Below, in pieces: positions 9,047 to 16,540 of a stretch of 61,007 nucleotides of DNA. Every line of letters starts with the position of its first letter. The stretch's first letter is position 1. The stretch comes from Deltaproteobacteria bacterium. GTDB taxonomy: Bacteria; Desulfobacterota; Desulfobulbia; Desulfobulbales; JAGXFP01. Below the pieces are notes generated by a model that did no database searches, was not told the origin of the DNA, and saw only the letters and a list, made by a program, of their open reading frames with translations. Both the position numbers and the translations under genes were made by a program. The DNA lies in assembly GCA_020056965.1 (NCBI GenBank), contig JAGVGT010000041.1, forward strand, positions 1 through 61,007, given 5' to 3'.

Positions 9047-9144
9047 GGAAGTGGTAAGGGCACTGGTGGCTCTCCCGGACTTCAAATCCGGTGTGCCGGG
9101 TTAACAGCCTGGCAGGTGGGTTCGATTCCCATGCACTTCCGCCA
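9047..9144 (+). tRNA. selC: tRNA-Sec (anticodon UCA), CCA encoded
   Basis: The sequence folds as a selenocysteine tRNA. The acceptor GGAAGTG pairs with CACTTCC before a G discriminator and an encoded CCA. The anticodon arm is CCGGA-CTTCAAA-TCCGG with anticodon TCA, the long variable arm spans GTGCCGGGTTAACAGCCTGG, and the T arm is GTGGG-TTCGATT-CCCAT. The order and several loop sequences match Escherichia coli selC. At 98 nt it has the expected length. It means UGA can be read as selenocysteine in this organism when a SECIS element is present. Confidence 0.95.
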
Positions 9145-9150
9145 ATTATT

Positions 9151-9196
9151 AAAAGTTAAGGGAAAAGGCAAATGGGCCAAGGCAAAAGGCAAAAAG
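9151..9196. repeat. Left purine-rich flank of the four-helix-bundle gene
   Basis: A run of AAAAGTTAAGGG and AAGGCAAA-type units follows tRNA-Sec directly. It is approximately the reverse complement of the segment at 9611-9662 on the other side of the four-helix-bundle gene, so the gene sits between imperfect inverted repeats. Confidence 0.6.
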
Positions 9197-9222
9197 ATTA
9201 GGAAGCCGTCTCTGGGCTCTGC

Positions 9223-9612
9223 TTACTTGTTCTTTTTTGCCGTGATCACTGCTTTGGATAGTATCGCCTTCAATTGCTCCGATTCGTCTTGAATGCTGGT
9301 CAACCGTTCGCTTTTGACTATATCGGCTTTGCCCAGAAGCCTTAGCCAATAGTGTGTTTCGCGTAATTCTTTCAGGGCCAGCTGTAATTTGTGGATGAAA
9401 TCTTTCCGTGATTCGGCGGCCTGGGCCTCCTCATAGTTCGCCCCCACCGAAGTCCCGCTCCGGAGCAGTTGATCTCCAATCCTTTTGCCGGCAATCGTGT
9501 TTGGCAGCCCTTCCGTCAGTTTCACCACTTCTGCCCCGAAATCAAGCAACCGTTCCGCGAGATTCCGTGGAGGATCAACTTTTTTCCCCGTGGATTCGTT
9601 TATCACTTTCAC
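9223..9612 (-). CDS. Four helix bundle protein (23S rRNA IVP family)
   Basis: A 129-residue protein of the four-helix-bundle family first described from 23S rRNA intervening sequences. Family hallmarks are visible: LPNTIAGKRIGDQLLRSGTS near residues 35-55, SVGANYEEAQAAESRKDFIH near 55-75, and LQLALKELRETHYWLRLL near 75-93. The function of the free-standing proteins is unknown. It starts with GTG and lies 37 nt after glyQ on the same strand, in the place where glyS would normally be. Inverted GGCAAAAG-type repeats on both sides suggest it arrived as a mobile cassette. Confidence 0.85.
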   Translation of the reverse strand: MKVINESTGKKVDPPRNLAERLLDFGAEVVKLTEGLPNTIAGKRIGDQLLRSGTSVGANYEEAQAAESRKDFIHKLQLALKELRETHYWLRLLGKADIVKSERLTSIQDESEQLKAILSKAVITAKKNK

Positions 9613-9649
9613 TTTTGCCCTGACCCTTTTGCCCTTTGCCTTGCCCCTT

Positions 9650-9662
<13 letters not shown>
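9611..9662. repeat. Right purine-rich flank of the four-helix-bundle gene
   Basis: A pyrimidine-rich stretch of CTTTTGCC and CCCTTTTGCCC units lies between the four-helix-bundle start and the glyQ stop. It is the approximate inverted counterpart of 9151-9196 and includes a matching TTAACTTTT block. Confidence 0.6.
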
Positions 9663-10525
<863 letters not shown>

Positions 10526-10901
10526 ATTCGCTCCTTTGACGGTTGGTTTTGGGGGAGGCGGCCCACCGGCCCTCGGAAAACGGGAGGGCGGGCGGGAGGT
10601 TGGCGCTCCGGGCGAAAATCGGTAGAGATCAGATCGGTGGCCGGGTGGTTCCCAGGGGCGACGCTGTCCGTAATGGTCAGATAGTGGAAAAATTATTTAC
10701 GAAATTTGTGGAAATTATTTAGTGCCGGACTTGCCAAACATCTTTCGACCCTTCTAGACTGCCTTAGCAAGTCGCCATCATATTTACCATAGAGCCTTTG
10801 GGAGGCAAGAGTTTTTTCCACTTGGCCAGCCGGGGCGTGGGGCATGGTCCCAAGATTGATGTTGACATGTCGGAATGTTTAGATGTAAAGATTTGTAAAC
10901 C
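10526..10901. other. Gene-free divergent region between glyQ and arsR-family gene
   Basis: I see no convincing gene in these 376 bases. The glyQ-proximal half is GC-rich with a short inverted repeat (GCCCTC near 10577 and GAGGGC near 10590). A direct repeat of GTGGAAA-(AA)-TTATTTA occurs at 10684-10699 and 10708-10721. Near the regulator start, TTGACA (about 10861) and a small ACAT...ATGT inverted repeat may be promoter and operator of the plus-strand gene. Confidence 0.4.
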
Positions 10902-11207
10902 ATGAAAAAGATTGAGATCATTGATAACAGTGCCCTGGAAATGGCGGCCGAATGTCTGCGGACCATCGCCCATCCGTGCCGGCTGCGGATGATTCACGTC
11001 CTCCTCCAGCAGGAATGCTCGGTGGGCGAACTCGCCGAAATGTGCGCCATTCCCAGTCACATGGCCTCTGAGCATCTGCGGTTGTTGAAGGATCGCGGGC
11101 TGCTCGGCAGCCGGCGCGAGGGGCGCAAAATTTTCTACAACATCGCCGAGCCGGCCCTGTCCAGCATCATGGACTGTGTCGGCAAGAAATTCATTTGCAA
11201 GGTTTAG
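10902..11207 (+). CDS. ArsR/SmtB-family transcriptional regulator
   Basis: A winged-helix repressor of 101 residues. The fold is shown by LRTIAHPCRLRMIHVLLQQE (about 20-39), the recognition helix segment IPSHMASEHLRLLKDRGLL (about 49-67) and the wing SRREGRKIFYNI. The classical ArsR alpha3 metal motif ELCVCDL is replaced by ECSVGEL, so it keeps only one of the two cysteines. Other cysteines sit at about 18, 28, 48, 92 and 99. The ligand could be a metal, sulfide or another thiol-reactive signal; I cannot tell. The neighbouring gene 100 nt downstream encodes an outer-membrane protein it may control. Confidence 0.88.
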   Translation: MKKIEIIDNSALEMAAECLRTIAHPCRLRMIHVLLQQECSVGELAEMCAIPSHMASEHLRLLKDRGLLGSRREGRKIFYNIAEPALSSIMDCVGKKFICKV

Positions 11208-11272
11208 GAAGGGTTGGAGTGGCCGTTTTCGGCCTTTGGAATAGGCTTGGGGTGTGGTTCCGCTAGGGACCC

Positions 11273-11290
11273 TGTTAAGATTCCTTAACA
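11273..11290. promoter_or_regulatory. Perfect 7-bp palindrome upstream of the porin-like gene
   Basis: TGTTAAG (11273-11279), spacer ATTC, CTTAACA (11284-11290) lies just before the ribosome-binding site of the gene at 11307. It has the form of a repressor operator and follows a regulator gene. The same half-site is not evident in front of the regulator itself. Confidence 0.4.
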
Positions 11291-11306
11291 ATCAGTGAGG
11301 AGAGAG

Positions 11307-13202
11307 ATGAGGATTACTAAATTCACCACGATGATGTTGGCCGGCCTGTTGGCCATGCCGGCGCTGGCCTCGGCCACCGAGGCGGACCTGGAGAAACGGG
11401 TCCAGGAACTGGAGGCCAAGCTGGCCACCATCGAAGAGAGTAGTGAAAAATGGGATCTGGCCTCCCGAATTGACTGGTCCGGCGATTTCCGTTTCCGGGC
11501 CGATTATCTGAGTGCCGATGCCCCCAGCGCCTATACGGCCCTGGACGTGGCGCGAGGGGTTACCGATGTTCTGGATTCCGGTCAGCAGGGTATGCCGGCA
11601 CTGCTGGCTTTTACCGGCATGACACCCTCCACCCCTCTGGGGGCGATGCTGGGCGGTCTTCCTGCTGATCCGGCCTCATTTGTAGCTGCTTTCGGACCTA
11701 CAGGGTTCAATGTTTTGACCGCTCAACAAGCCGGTGATCTGGCCGCCATCTTCTACAACCCCTCTGTCGGCGGGTTGCTGGGTGGTATGGCCGCCGGCGG
11801 CGCCACTGTCGGTGACGTGGCGTCCTCCTTCGGCAATGTCCAGTCCCTGGTTGCCTTCATGAAGATGATCCCCGCCGCTGATCGCAAGGCCATCTTTGGG
11901 AATCTTTACAATCAGTATCAGCCAGACCCGTCCACCACCTATAAGAACGACACCACCTATACCAACCGCTTCCGCCTGAACTTTCGGGCCAAGGCCATGG
12001 AGAACGTGGAGTTCAAGGCCCGCTTGGCCATGTACAAGGTCTGGGGCATGCAGAACAACACCGCCGATTACAGCTATAACAACGGCATGGGCGGCGGGCA
12101 GTTCATGCTCAGCTCCCTGGCCTTCGACGGCTCCGCCAGCCGGCAGCCCCAGGATTCCGTGCTTCGCGTTGATCGGGCCTTCATGAACTGGAACGCCATC
12201 GGCGGCACCCCGGTCTGGTTCTCGATCGGTCGTCGGCCGGTCACCGATGGGCCTCCCGCCCATCTGCGCATGGGTCTCGATGAGAAAATGGCCACGCCGA
12301 TTTCCTACATGGATTACCCCTTTGACGGTCTTTCCCTGGGTTATGCCTACGAGAATCTCTTCGGCATCCCGGACGCCCCCGGCCGGGTTCGTCTCTGCTA
12401 CGGGCGGGGCTTTGAGTCCGGCCCCACCGACAACGGCAACGGCCTGAACGATGTCGATTTCGGCGGGATCAGCTGGGATGTCTATTCCAAAGGTAGCCGC
12501 TTCTTGAACTTCCAGTCCTTCGGCGCCTTCAATATGTTCAACGTGCCGGACAATGTCACCTTCGTCAATCCCCTGGAGTTTGCGGTCTGGGAGAAAGACA
12601 ATACCCAGTACAACCCTCTCGATTCCAACATGGATTTGCAGTTGAACCGGGCCAACCTGGGTGATATTTACCATACCTCCACCGTGTATATGAGCAAGGT
12701 GCAGGATCTCAACTACTTCGTCACCGGTGGCTGGAGCCGTACCAATGCCCGGGGTGTGGATGAGCTGGGCACCAGCCTCCTCGGTTCCTGGTGGGAAGAG
12801 CCCAAAGATCATGACGGCTATTCACTTTACATGGGCGTGCGCTACGACTTGGACAGCCTGGGGTTGAAGCTGGGCGCCGAGTACAACTGGGGTTCCGAAT
12901 ACTGGATCTCTTTCACTCCCGGGCATGACGACCTGTATGCCTCCAAGCTGGCTACCCGCGGCAGTGTCTATGAACTGTATACCGTTTACGACATTCCGGC
13001 CGGCGCGGCGATTTCCAAGTACTCCAAGGCCTTCATCCGCCTGGGCTATCAGCATTATGACTACGAATACACCGGTTCCGGCTTCTGGCTGGGTGCCCCC
13101 CAGAAGGTCGACGAACTGGCCAACGATCCCCTGTACGCCCAGTTCTATGTGCCGGTCGACAAGATGGATCAAGTCTATCTGACCATGGAGGCCTGGTTCT
13201 AA
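11307..13202 (+). CDS. DUF3373-type outer-membrane beta-barrel protein
   Basis: A 631-residue protein with a signal peptide (cleavage after about ALASA), a short coiled coil (ADLEKRVQELEAKLATIEE) and then a long region of alternating aromatic strands typical of an outer-membrane barrel, ending in LTMEAWF with a C-terminal phenylalanine. The layout (coiled coil, WSGDFRFRADY at the barrel start, variable insert of about 150 residues, then porin-like strands) fits the DUF3373 family of deltaproteobacterial outer-membrane proteins. ATG at 11307 follows GAGGAGAG. The ArsR-type regulator lies 100 nt upstream, so expression is probably conditional. The transported substrate is unknown. Confidence 0.8.
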   Translation: MRITKFTTMMLAGLLAMPALASATEADLEKRVQELEAKLATIEESSEKWDLASRIDWSGDFRFRADYLSADAPSAYTALDVARGVTDVLDSGQQGMPALLAFTGMTPSTPLGAMLGGLPADPASFVAAFGPTGFNVLTAQQAGDLAAIFYNPSVGGLLGGMAAGGATVGDVASSFGNVQSLVAFMKMIPAADRKAIFGNLYNQYQPDPSTTYKNDTTYTNRFRLNFRAKAMENVEFKARLAMYKVWGMQNNTADYSYNNGMGGGQFMLSSLAFDGSASRQPQDSVLRVDRAFMNWNAIGGTPVWFSIGRRPVTDGPPAHLRMGLDEKMATPISYMDYPFDGLSLGYAYENLFGIPDAPGRVRLCYGRGFESGPTDNGNGLNDVDFGGISWDVYSKGSRFLNFQSFGAFNMFNVPDNVTFVNPLEFAVWEKDNTQYNPLDSNMDLQLNRANLGDIYHTSTVYMSKVQDLNYFVTGGWSRTNARGVDELGTSLLGSWWEEPKDHDGYSLYMGVRYDLDSLGLKLGAEYNWGSEYWISFTPGHDDLYASKLATRGSVYELYTVYDIPAGAAISKYSKAFIRLGYQHYDYEYTGSGFWLGAPQKVDELANDPLYAQFYVPVDKMDQVYLTMEAWF

Positions 13203-13237
13203 ATCAGCATCAAGCAGTAATCTTTTTTCTTCCTTGC

Positions 13238-13277
13238 AGGGGGGCGGTCCGGTTGACGGGCTGCCCCCTTTGTTTTT
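13238..13277 (+). terminator. Terminator after the DUF3373 gene
   Basis: GGGGGC (about 13240-13245) can pair with GCCCCC (13263-13268), followed by TTTGTTTTT. The loop is long at about 17 nt, so this is a moderate candidate. Confidence 0.5.
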
Positions 13278-13400
13278 GGGGCGCGAATCGGATGGACCTT
13301 GCCATCGCGCCGGTGATATGGCATATTTTTTGCGGTCTTTCGGTGGTCTGACCAGGAAAGACAAGGGCAATTAGAATCCTGTAAATATGAGGTGTTTTCA

Positions 13401-13970
13401 ATGATTAAGCGTCTGTTGCCAGCCGTGGTTGGAGTGGTTTTGTCGGCCGGAGTGGCCCAGGCCGGAAGTTTTTCGGTGGGTTTGAACGATTTTTCCGCCC
13501 AGATGGCCTTGAGTATCCCGGTCACCGAGGATGCCCGGGGACAATCGATTTTTGGGGTGCGGGGGCTGTACAACGATCACAAGGACACCGAGCTGGTCTC
13601 GGTCGGGCTTGAGGTTCTGGGGCCGCTGGGCACGACCGGTCTGGAACTGGGCGGCGGGGTGCGGGGCTATTACGCCGACATGGACGGGGACGACGACCTG
13701 GCCGGGGCTGGTCTGGGCGCCTTGGTTCGCTTTGTGCCGCCGAAGCTGGACAAGCTCACCCTGTCCGGCAGTGTTTACTATTGCCCGAAAATTTTAACCG
13801 GCATGGACGGTGAGCGATTGCTGGAAACAGAGGTCGCGGTTGCCTATAGTTTCGCCCCCCGGGCGGCGGTGTTTATCTCCTATACCTCAATCGATGCCGA
13901 TCTCGAGAACCGTAGCGATGACCGCACTCTGGATGACTCCCTGCGCGGCGGCCTCTCCCTAAGCTTTTGA
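13401..13970 (+). CDS. YfaZ-like small outer-membrane protein
   Basis: About 189 residues with a signal peptide (MIKRLLPAVVGVVLSAGVAQA), then short amphipathic strands and a C-terminal LSLSF ending in phenylalanine, as expected for an eight- to ten-strand outer-membrane barrel. The pattern of GLNDFSAQ, then GVRGLYNDHKDTELVSVGLE and YYADMDGDD, is like the YfaZ family. ATG at 13401 has GAGGTG 8 nt upstream; a GTG three codons earlier is possible. It may be monocistronic. Function is unknown. Confidence 0.65.
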   Translation: MIKRLLPAVVGVVLSAGVAQAGSFSVGLNDFSAQMALSIPVTEDARGQSIFGVRGLYNDHKDTELVSVGLEVLGPLGTTGLELGGGVRGYYADMDGDDDLAGAGLGALVRFVPPKLDKLTLSGSVYYCPKILTGMDGERLLETEVAVAYSFAPRAAVFISYTSIDADLENRSDDRTLDDSLRGGLSLSF

Positions 13971-14007
13971 GCGAGTCCCCACGGTTTTAGCGTCATTGCG
14001 TGCGGTC

Positions 14008-14772
14008 ATGAACAGCATTCTTTTCTGCCAGCCCGCTACGGGGCCTGGTTATAGCCATTTCCCTGACCTGGCCTCTGGCTCTCTGCTGCACGGGGTTTTC
14101 GGTCGGCAGGGCGGGACCAGCATCGCCCCGTATCACTCCCTGAACCTGAGTTTCGGGGTGGGTGACGATCCGGCGGCGGTAGTGGCCAACCGCGCCCTGC
14201 TCAAGAAGGCCCTGGGGTTAACCACCCTGGTTTCGGCCCGGCAGGTGCATGGCGAGCGGATCTTGCACATCAGTAGCGAGCCGGAGGCCGATTTCGAGGC
14301 CGAGGGCTATGACGCCCTGATCACCAACTGTCGGGCCGGGTTGATGATCCAGCAGGCCGACTGCCAGGCCGTGCTTATCCACGATCCGGACGGGCCGGCC
14401 TTGGGCCTGGCCCACGTGGGCTGGCGAGGCAGCGTGGCCGGCATCCTCGGGGCCACGGTACGGGCGATGACCGAGGCCTTCGGCTCCGATCCGGCCCGGC
14501 TGCGGGCCGGTATCAGTCCGGCCCTAGGCCGGTGTTGCGCCGAATTCATCAATTACCGGCAGGAGTTGCCGGCCTGGATGCATGACTTTCAGGTGCGGGC
14601 CGACCACTTTGATTTCCCGGCCATCAGTGCCCGCCAGCTCGAAGAGGCCGGGCTCAGGCCCGAGCGGATCAGCCGGGCCGGGCTTTGCACCCGCTGCAGT
14701 CCCGACTACTTTTCCTACCGCCGCGACCGGGTAACCGGCCGGTTTGCCACCGTCGCCGCTTTGACCGGTTGA
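14008..14772 (+). CDS. pgeF: Polyphenol oxidase/laccase-domain protein (PgeF, YfiH family)
   Basis: A 254-residue YfiH-family protein. In studied members this fold acts as a purine nucleoside phosphorylase/adenosine deaminase, or as a peptidoglycan-editing factor that removes wrongly incorporated L-Ser. The metal-ligand motifs are present: ARQVHGERI, QQADCQAVLIHDP and LAHVGWRGSVAGIL. The C-terminal LCTRCSPDYFSYRRDR is also typical. ATG at 14008 is chosen over an in-frame TTG at 13996, which adds four residues that do not align. It probably forms an operon with rsmB 31 nt downstream. Confidence 0.9.
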   Translation: MNSILFCQPATGPGYSHFPDLASGSLLHGVFGRQGGTSIAPYHSLNLSFGVGDDPAAVVANRALLKKALGLTTLVSARQVHGERILHISSEPEADFEAEGYDALITNCRAGLMIQQADCQAVLIHDPDGPALGLAHVGWRGSVAGILGATVRAMTEAFGSDPARLRAGISPALGRCCAEFINYRQELPAWMHDFQVRADHFDFPAISARQLEEAGLRPERISRAGLCTRCSPDYFSYRRDRVTGRFATVAALTG

Positions 14773-14803
14773 CTTTCTCTTTTCTTTCTAGAGGCGTAAT
14801 ATC

Positions 14804-16168
14804 TTGGGAATATCCGATAATGCCAGGAGCCGGGCCCTGCTGATCCTGCGGCGCTGGGAAAATGAGGGGGTACCCCTCGATCTGGTGATGAATGAGGCGA
14901 TGCGGCAGCCCTTTGCCGAGGCGCGCGACCTCCAGTTCTGCCGGGCCCTGGTTTACGGGGTGGTCTGCTGGCGGGGTTATCTTGACGCGCTGCTGGTGAA
15001 GCTTTCTAGCCATCCGCTGGCGCAGATGAAGCCCCTGACCCGCCAGGCCCTGCGCTGCGGGCTTTACCAGTTGTTATTCATGGATCGAGTGCCACCTTCG
15101 GCGGCCATCAATGAAACGGTGCAGCTGCTCAGGGATGCCGGGCAACCGCGTTGGCTGACCGGCTTTGTCAACGGTGTTCTCCGGCGGGTTAGCCGGGAGT
15201 TGACCACGCTGCCGCAGCCGGGCGAGTTGAACGGCGCCGGTGCAACCTGGGCGCGCCATGATCTGCTCAGCCACCCTCGCTGGCTGTATGAACGCTGGCT
15301 TAACCGCTTCGGCGAAGCGGGGGCTCTGGCGCTGTGCCGGGCCAACAATGCGGGCGCCCCTTTGACCTTGCGGGCCACGAGTCAAGCCGGGCGTGACGAT
15401 TTGCTGGAGAAGTTACGGGCGGCCGGGATAGTCGCCGAGGCCGGGCGTTATGCCCCGGCGGCGGTGATTCTGCCGGGCTATCGGGGCGCGGTTGCGGCCC
15501 TGCCGGGATTTGCCGAGGGTTTGTTTCAGGTTCAGGACGAGGCGGCCCAGTTGGTCGTCCCTCTGCTGGGTGGGTTGGGCGCGGGGCTTTGGCTGGATGC
15601 CTGCGCCGGCTTGGGCGGCAAGACCACCCAACTGGCCGCGCTGGCCGGGCCGGGGGCACAGGTGGTGGCGGTGGAGCCGGAGGCGCGCCGTTTTGAACTG
15701 TTGGGCGCCAATCTTCAGCGGCTCGGGCTGAGTGGTAAGGTCGAAACCAGATCAGGGACCATCGCCGATCTGGCGGCCGGAGATAATCGAAAATTTCAGG
15801 GGATTCTGGTCGATGCGCCCTGTTCCGGCCTGGGGGTAATTCGCCGCCATCCGGACATCCGCTGGAACCGCCGCGAGGTGGAATTGGCTCGGTATCAGTC
15901 CGGCCAGTTGGCCCTGCTGGACCAGGCTGCCGCCCTGCTGGCCCCGGGCGGGGTGCTGGTCTACGCCACTTGCAGCACCGAGCCGGAGGAAAACGAACAG
16001 GTGGTCGAGCTATTTCTTGCTGACCATCAGGATTTTCGGGTTGAAGGCGGCCGGGAGTTCTTGCCGGTTGCGGCCCAGGAATTTGTGGGTGACGACAGCT
16101 TCTTCCGGACCCGACCCGACCAAGGGGTGGATGGTTTTTACGCGGCCAGGCTGAAGAGGAAAGAATAA
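14804..16168 (+). CDS. rsmB: 16S rRNA (cytosine-967 C5) methyltransferase RsmB
   Basis: 454 residues. The N-terminal NusB-like RNA-binding domain (about 1-135, with QALRCGLYQLLFMDRVPPSA and FVNGVLRR) is followed by a SAM-dependent methyltransferase domain. The SAM-binding region is WLDACAGLGGKTTQLAAL. The two catalytic cysteines are in VDAPCSGLGVIRRHPDIRW and VYATCSTEPEENEQVV. It starts at TTG with GAGG 9 nt upstream. The enzyme methylates C967 of 16S rRNA in E. coli. Confidence 0.94.
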   Translation: MGISDNARSRALLILRRWENEGVPLDLVMNEAMRQPFAEARDLQFCRALVYGVVCWRGYLDALLVKLSSHPLAQMKPLTRQALRCGLYQLLFMDRVPPSAAINETVQLLRDAGQPRWLTGFVNGVLRRVSRELTTLPQPGELNGAGATWARHDLLSHPRWLYERWLNRFGEAGALALCRANNAGAPLTLRATSQAGRDDLLEKLRAAGIVAEAGRYAPAAVILPGYRGAVAALPGFAEGLFQVQDEAAQLVVPLLGGLGAGLWLDACAGLGGKTTQLAALAGPGAQVVAVEPEARRFELLGANLQRLGLSGKVETRSGTIADLAAGDNRKFQGILVDAPCSGLGVIRRHPDIRWNRREVELARYQSGQLALLDQAAALLAPGGVLVYATCSTEPEENEQVVELFLADHQDFRVEGGREFLPVAAQEFVGDDSFFRTRPDQGVDGFYAARLKRKE

Positions 16169-16518
16169 GCGCAAAGATGCCAAGGCCTCCGTCATAATAA
16201 AGACAAAGTGGAGAAAGCTCCCGGTTGGTTGCTTCTGCGATGAGATTGCTTCGTCGCTGCGCTCCTCGCAATGACGGGGTACTTTTTCAATTTTAGACCT
16301 AAGCACGTCATTGCGAGGGAATGGAATGACCGAAGCAATCTCGTCACAAAGGCTACCAGGGCCGGTTCGTTCCTGGGGAAGAGATCGAAGTCTGCGTTCA
16401 TCTGCTGAGTCGGGCCGACTGGCCTTGCTCGTAATGCCGGGGTGGGCAGTTTTTCCGTCAAAGTGCGCCGGGCTTCCAATGGTATGTAACAAGAATCCGC
16501 AACTTGGCGTCTTTGCGC
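16169..16518. repeat. Composite palindromic-repeat region between rsmB and uvrA
   Basis: No gene is visible in this stretch. It is bounded by an inverted pair, GCGCAAAGATGCCAAGG (16169-16185) and CTTGGCGTCTTTGCGC (16503-16518). Inside is a second inverted pair of REP-like units of the type GAGATTGCTTCG...CTCGCAATGACG (about 16242-16276) and CGTCATTGCGAGG...CGAAGCAATCTC (about 16307-16342). The second family also occurs at 19438-19523 and 43262-43336. Confidence 0.8.
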
Positions 16519-16540
16519 CTTGGCGTTAAATAGGTTTTTT

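Noticed and set aside
9223..9612. Diversity-generating retroelement suggested by an Avd-like four-helix-bundle protein
   Set aside because: No reverse transcriptase, template repeat or variable repeat is present nearby; the protein family is broader than Avd.
10526..10901. T-box leader for glyQ
   Set aside because: No T-box core sequence or terminator/antiterminator arrangement was seen, and T-boxes are rare outside Gram-positive bacteria.
10764..11291. 175-codon minus-strand frame over the ArsR-family gene
   Set aside because: Antisense to a clear winged-helix regulator; no SD or conserved pattern.
11676..12812. 378-codon minus-strand frame inside the DUF3373 gene
   Set aside because: It lies antisense to a well-supported outer-membrane protein gene and has no family likeness.
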